Shown here: positions 9,071 to 16,106 of the stretch, one piece after another | Layout: the number at the start of each line of letters is the position of its first letter | How positions within the stretch are numbered: position 1 is the first letter of the stretch | Assembly: GCA_021809565.1 (NCBI GenBank) | Contig: JAJZKG010000008.1 | Span: 1 to 32,087 of the forward strand | Length of the DNA: 32,087 nucleotides | Direction: 5' to 3' | From: a bacterium | GTDB taxonomy: Bacteria > Patescibacteria > Dojkabacteria > JAKAPS01 > JAJZLI01 | The notes under the pieces: generated by a model | What the model saw: the letters and a program-made list of their open reading frames with translations, nothing else | Databases searched by the model: none | What the model was told of the DNA's origin: nothing | Made by a program: the position numbers and the translations under genes

Positions 9071-9739
9071 ATGAGAACAAAAAATCCTACTATATTTCAA
9101 ATACAGCTTGGACAGAAGTTAAAGAAGGCTAGAGAGGAGCTTGGTGTAAGTAAATCTGAACTTGGAAGAAGGCTTGGTGTTTATAAGAAGGAAGTTGCTT
9201 TGTATGAAGAAGGTACAAGGAGGATATCTGTTTATAGAATGCAGGAACTAGCAAGGGCATTAGAGAAAAGCGTTCTTTATTTTTATACAGAAAATAAAGA
9301 CTTAATGACAGATATAATCCAAAAGTGGAATTATGATAAGGGTGTTTCGTATACAAATATTCCATTAGTGGAAAAAATATACCCTGATAATCTTTTGGAT
9401 ACTATGTATACATCAAAAACTACAGTTTCTGTTCCTTTCAATGCAATTAAACTTTATGATTCTATTATAGCTATAAAGGTGAAGGATCTTAAAACTGATG
9501 ATTCTAATCTTCCTAAGAGGGCAGTAATAGTTGTAGCATCAAAAAAACCAAGAGATGGAGATTTAGTTTTAGCATATGATAGTGATAATAAATTTATTTT
9601 GCGAAATTATAGACTTATAAAAGATAAAGAAATCTTGGTTTCTTCAGTACAAGAGTTTCATGGTAAAAATGTAGATTTATCTCTAAAGAAGTTTAGAATA
9701 TATGGAAAAGTAATATATTTCCAAGAATATCATGTTTAA
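9071..9739 (+). CDS. XRE-family regulator with S24/LexA-like C-terminal domain
   Basis: The 222-residue product has an XRE helix-turn-helix at about residues 10-72 (LGQKLKKAREELGVSKSELG, then GVYKKEVALYEEGTRR). The C-terminal half has the order of S24 domains: NIPLVEKIYP, then SIIAIKVKDL, a DGDLVLAYD segment, ILRNYRL and a final RIYGKVIYF. In cleaving LexA/CI-type repressors the second segment contains GDSM and the fourth a catalytic lysine. Here these read VKDL and ILRN, so self-cleavage is unlikely and the domain may serve dimerisation or ligand sensing. TAGGAG lies 11 bases before the ATG, 16 bases after the preceding gene. Confidence 0.8.
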   Translation: MRTKNPTIFQIQLGQKLKKAREELGVSKSELGRRLGVYKKEVALYEEGTRRISVYRMQELARALEKSVLYFYTENKDLMTDIIQKWNYDKGVSYTNIPLVEKIYPDNLLDTMYTSKTTVSVPFNAIKLYDSIIAIKVKDLKTDDSNLPKRAVIVVASKKPRDGDLVLAYDSDNKFILRNYRLIKDKEILVSSVQEFHGKNVDLSLKKFRIYGKVIYFQEYHV

Positions 9740-9766
9740 TACTGTGTTAATCAGTTAATGTTATAT

Positions 9767-9786
9767 TAATCCTACACTAAGGATTA
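9767..9786 (+). promoter_or_regulatory. Hairpin covering the ribosome binding site of the next gene
   Basis: Arms taatcct (9767-9773) and aggatta (9780-9786) are perfect complements around a six-base loop, ending two bases before the ATG at 9789. The likely Shine-Dalgarno bases AAGGA (9779-9783) lie in the loop end and 3' arm, so folding would hide them. No T-run follows, so it is not a standard terminator. Confidence 0.4.
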
Positions 9787-9788
9787 TT

Positions 9789-10265
9789 ATGATCATTTTA
9801 CCTAATAAATATATACCTGAGATGTTATCTATTGGGTCCCTATCACCCGATTTTAATTTGGCATCTAGTAATGGGAATTTTAGAGGTATCTATTATTATA
9901 GAGGAAGTTTCATTGTTCTTTATTTTTATCCGAATGATAATATAAATAGGTCAGTTAGTGAAATGAAATTATTTCGTGATAAATATAAATTTTTCAGAGA
10001 CCGCAATATTATACTGTTTGTTATAAGTGAGGATATGAATAATACAATAGTGAAATTTTCTTTAAAGTATGCCATACCTTTTCCTATTTTATCTGATGAT
10101 AATAGGAAGGTAGCCTCAAAGTATAAAGTATTAAATAAGGATAATAAAGTTATAAGGACTACATTTTTGGTAAATAAGGACAGTAAGATTCTAAATATAT
10201 GGAGAGATAAGAAGCTAAAGAATTATTATGAGGAAATATTTATTGAGGTAGAAAAAAATACATAA
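9789..10265 (+). CDS. Peroxiredoxin-fold protein lacking any cysteine
   Basis: The 158-residue product follows the Bcp/AhpC-TSA thioredoxin-like fold: G16-SLSPDFNL, a strand-loop VLYFYPNDN, a long helix KLFRDKY, FVISEDM, FPILSDDNRKVASKYKV and RTTFLVNKDSKI. Active members have PxDxTxxC at the loop; here P48 and D50 remain but T is I52 and the peroxidatic C is S55, and no cysteine occurs anywhere. Thiol peroxidase activity by the usual route is therefore not possible. The arginine of RTTF, which in active enzymes helps activate the thiol, is kept. AAGGA before the ATG at 9789 supports this start; ATG 9822 is an alternative. Role unknown. Confidence 0.7.
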   Translation: MIILPNKYIPEMLSIGSLSPDFNLASSNGNFRGIYYYRGSFIVLYFYPNDNINRSVSEMKLFRDKYKFFRDRNIILFVISEDMNNTIVKFSLKYAIPFPILSDDNRKVASKYKVLNKDNKVIRTTFLVNKDSKILNIWRDKKLKNYYEEIFIEVEKNT

Positions 10266-10268
10266 AAT

Positions 10269-10297
10269 TTGTTTTAGGACCTATTTAGGGATATAAT
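10269..10297 (+). promoter_or_regulatory. Promoter, leaderless layout
   Basis: TTGTTT (10269-10274), 17-bp spacer, perfect TATAAT (10292-10297). The expected start of transcription is 10304, the A of the ATG. Confidence 0.75.
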
Positions 10298-10303
10298 CAA
10301 CAC

Positions 10304-10810
10304 ATGGAGACGCTGAGTGTCAGTACTCTGCCTCATTTAAAAGATAAATTTTCTTTAGAAACAAAGAATGCTTTATCTCGGGGATCCCTTTTGTTATGTG
10401 AATTTGAAGAGAATAGGTTTAGAAATATCATTAAGAATGTTAGTGATATACATAAATATAATGGGGAACTTGGAGAAGGTAAGGTTGATATAGGAAGTTT
10501 AGTTAGGGTTCATAATCTAGCCGATGCTTCAGATATAATACATTATCTTATCTTGTCAGAGATCGCATGGAAATATGTTTATGATAAGAGGAAAGGATCT
10601 TTTAATAATCCTTTTATTGGTGAAATATTAGTAATTCGTTATAGTACACCTCCTGGAAGTAACATGCTAGGTCTCTCATCAGGTGAAAAATTTCCACTAG
10701 TTGATAGGCAATATATAATAGATGAAATTCTTCCATATGATTCCTCTTGTGGTGATGATTTAGGTGTAGTTGATACTAGTTCACAAAAGCTGGAGATTCC
10801 ATCGGAGTAG
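10304..10810 (+). CDS. Unknown protein, weakly like the GreA/GreB C-terminal domain
   Basis: The 168-residue product is soluble with no signal peptide. Residues about 61-150 run VDIGSLVRVHN, IIHYLILSE, NNPFIGEIL, LGLSSGEKF and RQYIIDEILPYD. This order resembles the FKBP-like C-terminal domain of Gre factors (VxIGSxVxV, YxIVGxxE, SPLGxALLGKxxGD, YxIxxI). The N-terminal coiled-coil that enters the RNA polymerase channel is not evident, so if related it is not a canonical transcript-cleavage factor. The similarity is by eye and weak. The start is fixed by a -35/-10 pair whose predicted start of transcription is the A of the ATG. Its last 35 bases overlap the convergent beta-propeller gene. Confidence 0.6.
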   Translation: METLSVSTLPHLKDKFSLETKNALSRGSLLLCEFEENRFRNIIKNVSDIHKYNGELGEGKVDIGSLVRVHNLADASDIIHYLILSEIAWKYVYDKRKGSFNNPFIGEILVIRYSTPPGSNMLGLSSGEKFPLVDRQYIIDEILPYDSSCGDDLGVVDTSSQKLEIPSE

Positions 10811-11834
10811 ATAAAGCTACGCCAGATGGGTCATTTAACATATTTGCCCCTATACCTGCTTGCCCAGTGATACCATATTGCCATAAAATTTGTTTTGTTT
10901 TTGGATCTAACACAAATACTCTGTCATTATGATCATCAACTACTAGATAGTTACCATTTGGTAATAGTTGTGTAGAGGATGGATGATTTAGAGTATTTAT
11001 ACCAGTTGGTTGATATGTCCACACCACCTGTCCTTGTTTTGTGAGTTCCTGTATCTTTCCAGGTGATACCCAATCTGTGGATATCAGATTTCCATTTGGG
11101 AGAGGTACCACGTCTGAAGGATAAGACTGAGGTATGTTTACTTGCCACAATATCTGTCTTGTCTTTACACTAACATCTATTGCCATATGGTTGCCAATGT
11201 TTGTAATAAGAATACTTCCTCCAGGAAGTGGCATAGCATCATTAGGAGCATTTAGATATCCTGCGGCATTAGACCTTATTCCTGTATGACCATATTGCCA
11301 TACTATCTGACCTAACCTATTTACGGCTATAACCCTCATATTTACATCATCTGTTATTAGAGTATTTCCCCCAGGTATTCTAAATGAATCATCTACATAT
11401 TGACCTAGATATCCATTTGCAGAACCGGGTACACCAAGGTGACCATAACTCCATACTATTTGGTTAGTTTTAGTATTTATCTCCACTACTTTACTATAAT
11501 CTTCTTCATTTACAATAATTCTGTTAGGTTTATAAACCTGTACGTCATCAGGATCCTTTATGTTATCCATCTGCCAAATAATTTGTTTCTGGGGATTAAC
11601 TTCTATAATCCTATTATTTTTAGAGTCACATATATAAATATTCTGTCCTAATGGCCCAGCTACTACAGTTTTTATAGGAGCCTTTTTAATAGGAGTTTTA
11701 TGCACAATTATTTTTTTAGTAGCTATATGAGTACTATCTTGTATGTGTTTTACATAAATTAGTATACCAATAAAAAGGATTATCAATAATATAGGGAAGA
11801 TAAATTTTGTTTTATTGTAAGAAATTTTACTCAT
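10776..11834 (-). CDS. Membrane-anchored PQQ/NHL-type beta-propeller protein
   Basis: The 352-residue product has an N-terminal membrane helix (about residues 11-30) with no cleavage or lipobox signal, a lysine/proline linker, then about six propeller blades. Blades repeat a pattern ending in IxWxYG or IVWQYGHTG with LPNGN/IPGGN turns (GGNTLITD, GGSILITN, NGNLISTD, NGNYLVVDD), as in PQQ-like or arylsulfotransferase-type propellers. The propeller should face outside the cell; adhesion, scaffolding or ligand binding are possible but no catalytic motif was seen. A TTGGAT-17-TATAAT promoter at 11859-11887 gives a short leader of about 18 bases with GAGGT. Confidence 0.75.
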   Translation of the reverse strand: MSKISYNKTKFIFPILLIILFIGILIYVKHIQDSTHIATKKIIVHKTPIKKAPIKTVVAGPLGQNIYICDSKNNRIIEVNPQKQIIWQMDNIKDPDDVQVYKPNRIIVNEEDYSKVVEINTKTNQIVWSYGHLGVPGSANGYLGQYVDDSFRIPGGNTLITDDVNMRVIAVNRLGQIVWQYGHTGIRSNAAGYLNAPNDAMPLPGGSILITNIGNHMAIDVSVKTRQILWQVNIPQSYPSDVVPLPNGNLISTDWVSPGKIQELTKQGQVVWTYQPTGINTLNHPSSTQLLPNGNYLVVDDHNDRVFVLDPKTKQILWQYGITGQAGIGANMLNDPSGVALSTPMESPAFVN

Positions 11835-11858
11835 ATTTTTTATATGACCTCAGTATAT

Positions 11859-11887
11859 ATTATAGCGTTAGAAATTAATATATCCAA
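11859..11887 (-). promoter_or_regulatory. Promoter of the beta-propeller gene
   Basis: On the minus strand TTGGAT (11882-11887), 17 bp, TATAAT (11859-11864). Expected start near 11852, giving a leader of about 18 bases containing GAGGT, unlike the leaderless units around it. Confidence 0.5.
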
Positions 11888-11934
11888 TATATGATGTTGT
11901 GATTTTTATTAATTAGATTTAGTATATGTTATAT

Positions 11935-11940
11935 TATAAT
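11935..11940 (+). promoter_or_regulatory. -10 hexamer of the YecM-like gene
   Basis: Perfect TATAAT ending eight bases before the ATG at 11949; expected start near 11947. No clear -35 box at 17 bp. Confidence 0.55.
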
Positions 11941-11948
11941 CTTATTGT

Positions 11949-12458
11949 ATGGATAATATTGAAGATATTCTTGGAGATTATACTAAATTTCTAGATAATA
12001 TATTTGGAAATTTGGATAGGTTCCAAATTAATGTATCTAACTATTATATGGACCATATATGCTATAGAGTTAGTACATTTTCATTATATGAAGAAAAGAA
12101 AATATCCTTATCAGAGATTGCAGAATTATTATTGGAAAATGAAGTAGGTGGCAGACTAATATCAAAATTTAAATTATTTCATCCTTTAATATATAGAGAT
12201 AGGGAAATATCAATTATAGAACTCCCTTCACCGAAAGAAGGAACGTCATATGAAGATGGTTTAGAACATGTAGAATTTGTTATTAATATGTCTTTAGTAG
12301 ATTTCAGGTCTTTATATAGTAATATTGATTTTAATTTAGAAGGTCAAAGTAAGAATTTTAATGCTGATGTTGCTGTCACTTTTGGTAAATATACTGCAAA
12401 ATTTCACGAACAGAGCTTAGAAGAGGTAGTCAGGATAGAGAAGCAAAAACTGCTGTGA
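11949..12458 (+). CDS. YecM-like protein of the VOC (glyoxalase/dioxygenase) fold
   Basis: The 169-residue product shares the segment order I recall for E. coli YecM: MDHICYRV, GGRLISKFKLFHPL, ISIIELPSPKEG, YEDGLEHVEFVI, then VAVTFGKYTAKFHEQSLEEV. VOC proteins use two histidines and an acidic residue for a metal; H36, E91, H107 and H153 are candidates here. The biochemical role of YecM is not established, so no reaction is assigned. It stands alone, with its own -10 hexamer and probably leaderless mRNA, facing away from the beta-propeller gene. Confidence 0.7.
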   Translation: MDNIEDILGDYTKFLDNIFGNLDRFQINVSNYYMDHICYRVSTFSLYEEKKISLSEIAELLLENEVGGRLISKFKLFHPLIYRDREISIIELPSPKEGTSYEDGLEHVEFVINMSLVDFRSLYSNIDFNLEGQSKNFNADVAVTFGKYTAKFHEQSLEEVVRIEKQKLL

Positions 12459-12523
12459 CTGATGGCATTTTTTTATAACATAATAGAACATAGTACCAGT
12501 AGAAATGTTGTAATTGATAAATA

Positions 12524-13159
12524 TCAATGAGTAATTTTGATAACTTTAACAAGGAATATAAGCCATGTTGTTTTAGTTGAGGCTTTTTTCCTACTTATAT
12601 GTATGACTTCAAATCCATTTTGTTTGAGTAAATCTGTGAATTCTTGTTTTTCATAAAATGAAAAGAATCTCTGGCTTGTATATCCAGATTTCATTTTCTC
12701 TTCAATCATTTTTTCACCAGTTCCTTGTTTGATTGAAATTAGTCCTATTCCACCAGTTTTCATCACTCTGTATATACTCTTTAAGACTATCCCTATTTTT
12801 TCTTTTGGTATATGTAAAAGTGATGCAGAAGCCAAAAATCCATCAAAATTATTATCTGGGAATTTGATATTATACATACTTTGATTTAAAAATACGGCAG
12901 AAGGGTTTGTTTTTTTTGCTTCTTTTATTAATCCACGTGATATATCTATTCCTACATAATCATAGGTATTAGACAATTCCAAAGAATCTCTACCTCCGCC
13001 TGAACCGACATCTATTATTTTTTTAGCTGGAGGTAGGAGTAATTTGAAGGCTAGCATATCTTTTAGGAGAAAAGTTCGAGAAGAATGGTTCTTGCTCCAT
13101 TCGCGTGCTATTTTGTTATATGTTAGTAAGGTAGTTTTTTCTTGAGGACTAAGGTACAT
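12524..13159 (-). CDS. Class I SAM-dependent methyltransferase
   Basis: The 211-residue product has the Rossmann-type methyltransferase core: motif I IIDVGSGGGRDS at residues 48-59, acidic end of strand 2 YVGIDIS, motif FPDNNFDGFLASASLLHIP and a post-motif VMKTGGIGLISIK. It resembles methyltransf_11/25 type enzymes acting on small molecules or lipids; the substrate is not readable. TACAAT at 13165-13170 on the minus strand lies six bases before the ATG, so the mRNA is probably leaderless. No operon partner: its 3' end faces the YecM-like gene and the next gene upstream is separated by 78 bases. Confidence 0.85.
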   Translation of the reverse strand: MYLSPQEKTTLLTYNKIAREWSKNHSSRTFLLKDMLAFKLLLPPAKKIIDVGSGGGRDSLELSNTYDYVGIDISRGLIKEAKKTNPSAVFLNQSMYNIKFPDNNFDGFLASASLLHIPKEKIGIVLKSIYRVMKTGGIGLISIKQGTGEKMIEEKMKSGYTSQRFFSFYEKQEFTDLLKQNGFEVIHISRKKASTKTTWLIFLVKVIKITH

Positions 13160-13237
13160 ACATTATTGTACTATAAAACTGGTATAAAAAAAAATTGATA
13201 TTTATTGAGTGTTTAAGAAGTATAGAAAATAAATAAC

Positions 13238-13870
13238 TTAAATTAATCCAAATTTTTGCTTTCTGAGCTTTTTGGCATCATCTTGGAGTTCAGTAATATT
13301 AAATATTGCAATTTCACTGAGAGTTCCACTAATCTGTTTTGCAATATTTTCACGGGTTCTATGCATATTAATTCCTTGTATTTTAAGATTTCCTTGCTCA
13401 ATAATTATATTCTCTAATAGGTTTAGGTTGTTAGTTTCATGTAATTCTAGAATATGCTTATATATCTTTGTATCATCCATTGAAAGAAATAATGTTTCAT
13501 TAAATATGTGACAAGCCATATAATATACTTTAACAACCCTTATGCTGTCACAAAAAATTATAATTTTATTAGGATTGACACCTTTTTGATCTAATAACTC
13601 CTTTGTATATAAGAGATTTTCATTTGTTGATAATGATTTTTCTTCATACAATAATTTATTTTTCAGAGCATTATTTCTAGATAACAAATATTCCCCCATA
13701 GATTTTGCTTCTGACAGATCTGGGGAGTGTGGGTTTGATATTCCTCCAGCAGTAATGATAATGTCAGGAATATTTTTTGATATAGCATCTAAGTATGTAT
13801 TTAGATAATCTTTATATATCTTATCTTTGGATGTAAATATTCCATACCCTAAAATAATATTTATTAACAT
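13238..13870 (-). CDS. YdcF/SanA/ElyC-like DUF218 family protein
   Basis: The 210-residue product follows the DUF218 pattern: an opening strand LINIILGYGI, DIIITAGGIS, SEAKSMGEYLL, then EEKSLSTNENLLYTKELL, and an IIIFCDSIRVVKVYYMA segment where members usually have a VT-S-xxH-xxRA motif. Members of this Rossmann-like family bind nucleotide-type ligands or act in envelope polymer metabolism; no specific role can be given. Unlike SanA/ElyC it has no clear membrane anchor. The usual histidine of the last motif is not seen, so activity may differ. TATAAT at 13878-13883 predicts a start one base before the ATG. Confidence 0.7.
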   Translation of the reverse strand: MLINIILGYGIFTSKDKIYKDYLNTYLDAISKNIPDIIITAGGISNPHSPDLSEAKSMGEYLLSRNNALKNKLLYEEKSLSTNENLLYTKELLDQKGVNPNKIIIFCDSIRVVKVYYMACHIFNETLFLSMDDTKIYKHILELHETNNLNLLENIIIEQGNLKIQGINMHRTRENIAKQISGTLSEIAIFNITELQDDAKKLRKQKFGLI

Positions 13871-13877
13871 AATAAAG

Positions 13878-13883
13878 ATTATA
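13878..13883 (-). promoter_or_regulatory. -10 hexamer of the YdcF-like gene, leaderless layout
   Basis: Minus-strand TATAAT; expected start 13871, one base before the ATG at 13870. Confidence 0.6.
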
Positions 13884-13934
13884 TGGTATATATTCCAATA
13901 AATATATAGATCTCTGACTAGGAAGTGATATGCC

Positions 13935-14195
13935 TTACTTCAAACTATTTCTAGATTGGATTACAAAACTAATAAAATCTTTGTGACTAGTAAACTTTTT
14001 AAGTTCTCTAGTTCCATATTCCTGTAATCCATCAGCAATATATCTTTCAGCATATCTAGAAGCTTGATATGTCGTAATGATCTTATCTTCAATATTCTTT
14101 ATAAGTAGATATTTTATGAAAGTAGAAGTTTGTATATCAAATTCAGTTGCTTTTGAATCATAATAATCTTTTATCTTTTTTGGTAATGTATTCAT
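13935..14195 (-). CDS. Small Fic-linked protein, possible RHH-type partner
   Basis: The 86-residue product begins MNTLPKKIKDYYDSKATEF and continues with TSTFIKYLLIKNIEDK, which resembles a ribbon-helix-helix (strand, helix, S-x-F-I-K-xLL helix) of CopG-like antitoxins; the second half is helical and charged. ATG 14195 lies one base after the fic stop and has AGGGA about eight bases upstream, so it is preferred over an in-frame ATG at 14225 that lacks an SD and overlaps fic by 29 bases. The gene is in one operon with fic. Whether it is an antitoxin, a regulator or a target is not known. Confidence 0.65.
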   Translation of the reverse strand: MNTLPKKIKDYYDSKATEFDIQTSTFIKYLLIKNIEDKIITTYQASRYAERYIADGLQEYGTRELKKFTSHKDFISFVIQSRNSLK

Positions 14196-14196
14196 A

Positions 14197-14748
14197 CTAT
14201 TCCCTATAATAGTCTGGTTCTTCATAATAATATGATTGTTCTATGCCTTTCATAAACACTTCACGGTCATTTATTTTGTCAGTTAATGCATTACGCAATA
14301 GCTCACGCAACTCTGTAGTCTTAACGTGGCTGCGTATCATAGTCTCTAGATAATCACTTTTATTTATACTTGCCCAATCTATACATTTACCCAAACACTT
14401 TTTTAAAATCAAGTCTAACCAAATGCGTGTACTGCGTCCGTTTCCTTCCATGAATGGATGTGCAATATTTATCTCTGCATATTTTTCAATAATTTCTTCA
14501 AAGGTTGTTTCTGGCATTTTTTCTATGTGTTTCAAGACATCTTTCAGATATAATGAATTAGCAAAACGAAAACTATCCTTACTAATATTTGATTTACGAA
14601 TTTTTCCAGCAAAGTCATATAGACCTCCAAAAAGATACTGGTGAATTTGTTGTAAGCCCTTTGTTGTTCCAACTTCAAAAGATGATAATTCTGGTCTACC
14701 AAAAAGTTTTATCGCTCGTTGTTTGCTTAGTTCATCGATGTTTTGCAT
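14197..14748 (-). CDS. fic: Class III Fic AMP-transferase with C-terminal inhibitory motif
   Basis: Fic enzymes transfer AMP from ATP to target proteins. The 183-residue product has the catalytic motif [12 protein letters not shown] (H97 catalytic, N103, R105, R108) and the flap [13 protein letters not shown]. It closely matches the arrangement of Neisseria NmFic: [20 protein letters not shown] and a tail GIEQSYYYE. In class III members a C-terminal helix with (S/T)xxxE(G/N) blocks ATP gamma-phosphate placement; here S172 and E176 are kept but the last residue is E. NmFic modifies GyrB and is relieved by oligomer dissociation and self-modification; the same is plausible here. An extended -10 directly upstream predicts leaderless mRNA. 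Confidence 0.92.
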   Translation of the reverse strand: MQNIDELSKQRAIKLFGRPELSSFEVGTTKGLQQIHQYLFGGLYDFAGKIRKSNISKDSFRFANSLYLKDVLKHIEKMPETTFEEIIEKYAEINIAHPFMEGNGRSTRIWLDLILKKCLGKCIDWASINKSDYLETMIRSHVKTTELRELLRNALTDKINDREVFMKGIEQSYYYEEPDYYRE

Positions 14749-14755
14749 ATCTATG

Positions 14756-14764
14756 ATTATATCA
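14756..14764 (-). promoter_or_regulatory. Extended -10 promoter of fic
   Basis: Minus strand TGATATAAT, with TATAAT at 14756-14761. Expected start 14749, one base before the fic ATG. No good -35 box, consistent with an extended -10 type. Confidence 0.65.
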
Positions 14765-14793
14765 TAAACTACTAGATCTTCTTGGGATATTCA

Positions 14794-14891
14794 TCTCCGC
14801 TGGTACTCGGTCTGGCTCTCCAAACAGACCTTAAACCCTAAAGGAATCTAATCTACCTTAGATAGATCCTCGCTTTTACCAACTGGCGGAG
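14794..14891 (+). other. Structured intergenic element next to tRNA-Ser
   Basis: Within the 135 bases between fic and tRNA-Ser(UGA) several stems can be drawn on the plus strand: an outer stem ctccgctggt (14794-14803) with actggcggag (14882-14891), ten pairs including two G-U; an inner hairpin ggtctg/cagacc; and a longer imperfect stem starting ggaatctaatcta and closing tagatagatcc. The outer 3' arm lies opposite the 3' end of the tRNA gene. On the minus strand the piece reading GGAGAG...CCGAGT resembles the 5' part of the neighbouring tRNA-Ser genes. It may be a small RNA, a decayed tRNA copy or chance pairing. Confidence 0.3.
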
Positions 14892-14973
14892 AGGGTGAGA
14901 TTCGAACTCACGAAGAGCTTTCACCCTTGACAGTTTTCAAGACTGTTGCCTTAAACCACTCGGCCACCTCTCC
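14884..14973 (-). tRNA. tRNA-Ser(UGA), CCA encoded
   Basis: Minus strand: acceptor GGAGAGG/CCTCTCC, discriminator G and an encoded CCA (14884-14886). Anticodon loop CTTGAAA gives anticodon UGA, and a long variable arm as expected for type II serine tRNA. T-loop TTCGAAT is intact. It is followed on the same strand by fic. Confidence 0.95.
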
Positions 14974-15014
14974 ATAGGATTTGAATTTGATAGATAGATC
15001 CTTAGTTTTAGATT

Positions 15015-15102
15015 CGGAGAGAGAGAGATTCGAACTCTCGCGAACCTTTCGATTCCTAAGGGTTTAGCAAACCCTCCCCTTCAGCCGCTTGGGTACCTCT
15101 CC
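15015..15102 (-). tRNA. tRNA-Ser(GCU), no encoded CCA
   Basis: Minus strand: acceptor GGAGAGG pairs with TCTCTCC (one G-U), anticodon loop TTGCTAA gives GCU, reading AGC/AGU. Long variable arm and T-loop TTCGAAT present. The bases after discriminator G are AAT, so CCA must be added by an enzyme. It lies 41 bases upstream of tRNA-Ser(UGA) and is probably co-transcribed. Confidence 0.93.
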
Positions 15103-15165
15103 TTGATACAAATCCTTATTTTTGAAGTATATCAAAAAATACTTTTATATAAAAGGTTTTAACTG

Positions 15166-15171
15166 TATAAT
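15166..15171 (+). promoter_or_regulatory. -10 hexamer of the exported orphan gene, leaderless layout
   Basis: TATAAT with expected start 15178, one base before the ATG at 15179. No convincing -35 box. Confidence 0.55.
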
Positions 15172-15178
15172 CTAAGAT

Positions 15179-16105
15179 ATGAAATTGATGACTAAAAAAT
15201 CAATAATTTTTTTTATAGTGCTTATTGTTTATCTTGCAATAATTACATATATTTTCCTCTTACATTTTCCTGCAATACGAAATAGTATACAATTCTCTTC
15301 TAATTATCCATTCAAAGACTCTACTCTTATATCTTTTGAAAAATATTTAAACCCATCATCCTCTAATATAAATAAAACTAATATAGTAAAAAATAGCAGT
15401 TATGAGGTATTAAATTTTAGCATAAATGATTCATTTTCATCCTTTGAAAATATAGTTCTTCCATACTATATGGGGAGGGGGTTTAAATATTATATATTTA
15501 AAAATAAGATAAATTTTACTAAAGGCCCTTATTTAATAACATACAAAGGAGATGTAAATAATATTTCAGGATCTTTATTTGTACCTCAAAAAGTATCAAG
15601 CAATTATAAAAATTTTGAATCATTATTTACGCCTATATCCTTTAAAAGTGGAGGTTCATATCCATTTACACAATCTCAGATGCAGAATGTACTTTCATCT
15701 TTGAATATATCCAGTGTTAGTCCAATTACAGAAACTGGGTTTACATATTATACTGCAAATTTATCCAATGTTGCTAAATTTAGGTTTAATAAACCAATAG
15801 AGATGATTACAGGAAAAGCAATTCTATGGACACAAAATCAAACACAAATTACTAACATACTTCACTCTTATATGAATGAATTTACAAATTGGGGTTATTT
15901 TCCTTTCACAGTATATGGAGCAATAATAGATAACAATACTATATATTATCTTAAGTATGGTCTAGGTGCTGCAACAATAGAGATACAAATAAAGCCACAG
16001 TCTCAGTATTCAGTAGTTCTATATACAGCGGAAGTTACAGCCTCAGCCTCTGATAATTTCCTTTTGCAATTTCAACATTCTGGATGGAAGAGTGTTTTTA
16101 ATTAG
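15179..16105 (+). CDS. Orphan membrane-anchored extracytoplasmic protein
   Basis: Unrecognised 308-residue protein. A basic start MKLMTKKS precedes one hydrophobic helix (about residues 9-28), with no lipobox or clear cleavage site, so it is probably anchored with the rest outside. The outer part is rich in S, N, T, Y and F and shows alternating strands (YEVLNFSIND, KYYIFKNKINFTKGPYLITYKG, TIEIQIKPQSQYSVVLYTAEVTA), suggesting a beta-rich fold. No cysteines, repeats or catalytic motif were seen. It converges tail to tail with the PLD gene, one base apart. Confidence 0.75.
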   Translation: MKLMTKKSIIFFIVLIVYLAIITYIFLLHFPAIRNSIQFSSNYPFKDSTLISFEKYLNPSSSNINKTNIVKNSSYEVLNFSINDSFSSFENIVLPYYMGRGFKYYIFKNKINFTKGPYLITYKGDVNNISGSLFVPQKVSSNYKNFESLFTPISFKSGGSYPFTQSQMQNVLSSLNISSVSPITETGFTYYTANLSNVAKFRFNKPIEMITGKAILWTQNQTQITNILHSYMNEFTNWGYFPFTVYGAIIDNNTIYYLKYGLGAATIEIQIKPQSQYSVVLYTAEVTASASDNFLLQFQHSGWKSVFN

Positions 16106-16106
16106 G

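Noticed and set aside
14790..14830. Minus-strand GTACCAGCGGAG, resembling the 3' core of a TPP riboswitch
   Set aside because: The CUGAGA element and the rest of the conserved core are absent, and the downstream gene is fic, not a thiamine gene.
14749..15178. tRNA-associated genomic island with integrase
   Set aside because: No integrase, no repeat of the tRNA 3' end and no att-like direct repeats were found; only gene position suggests acquisition.
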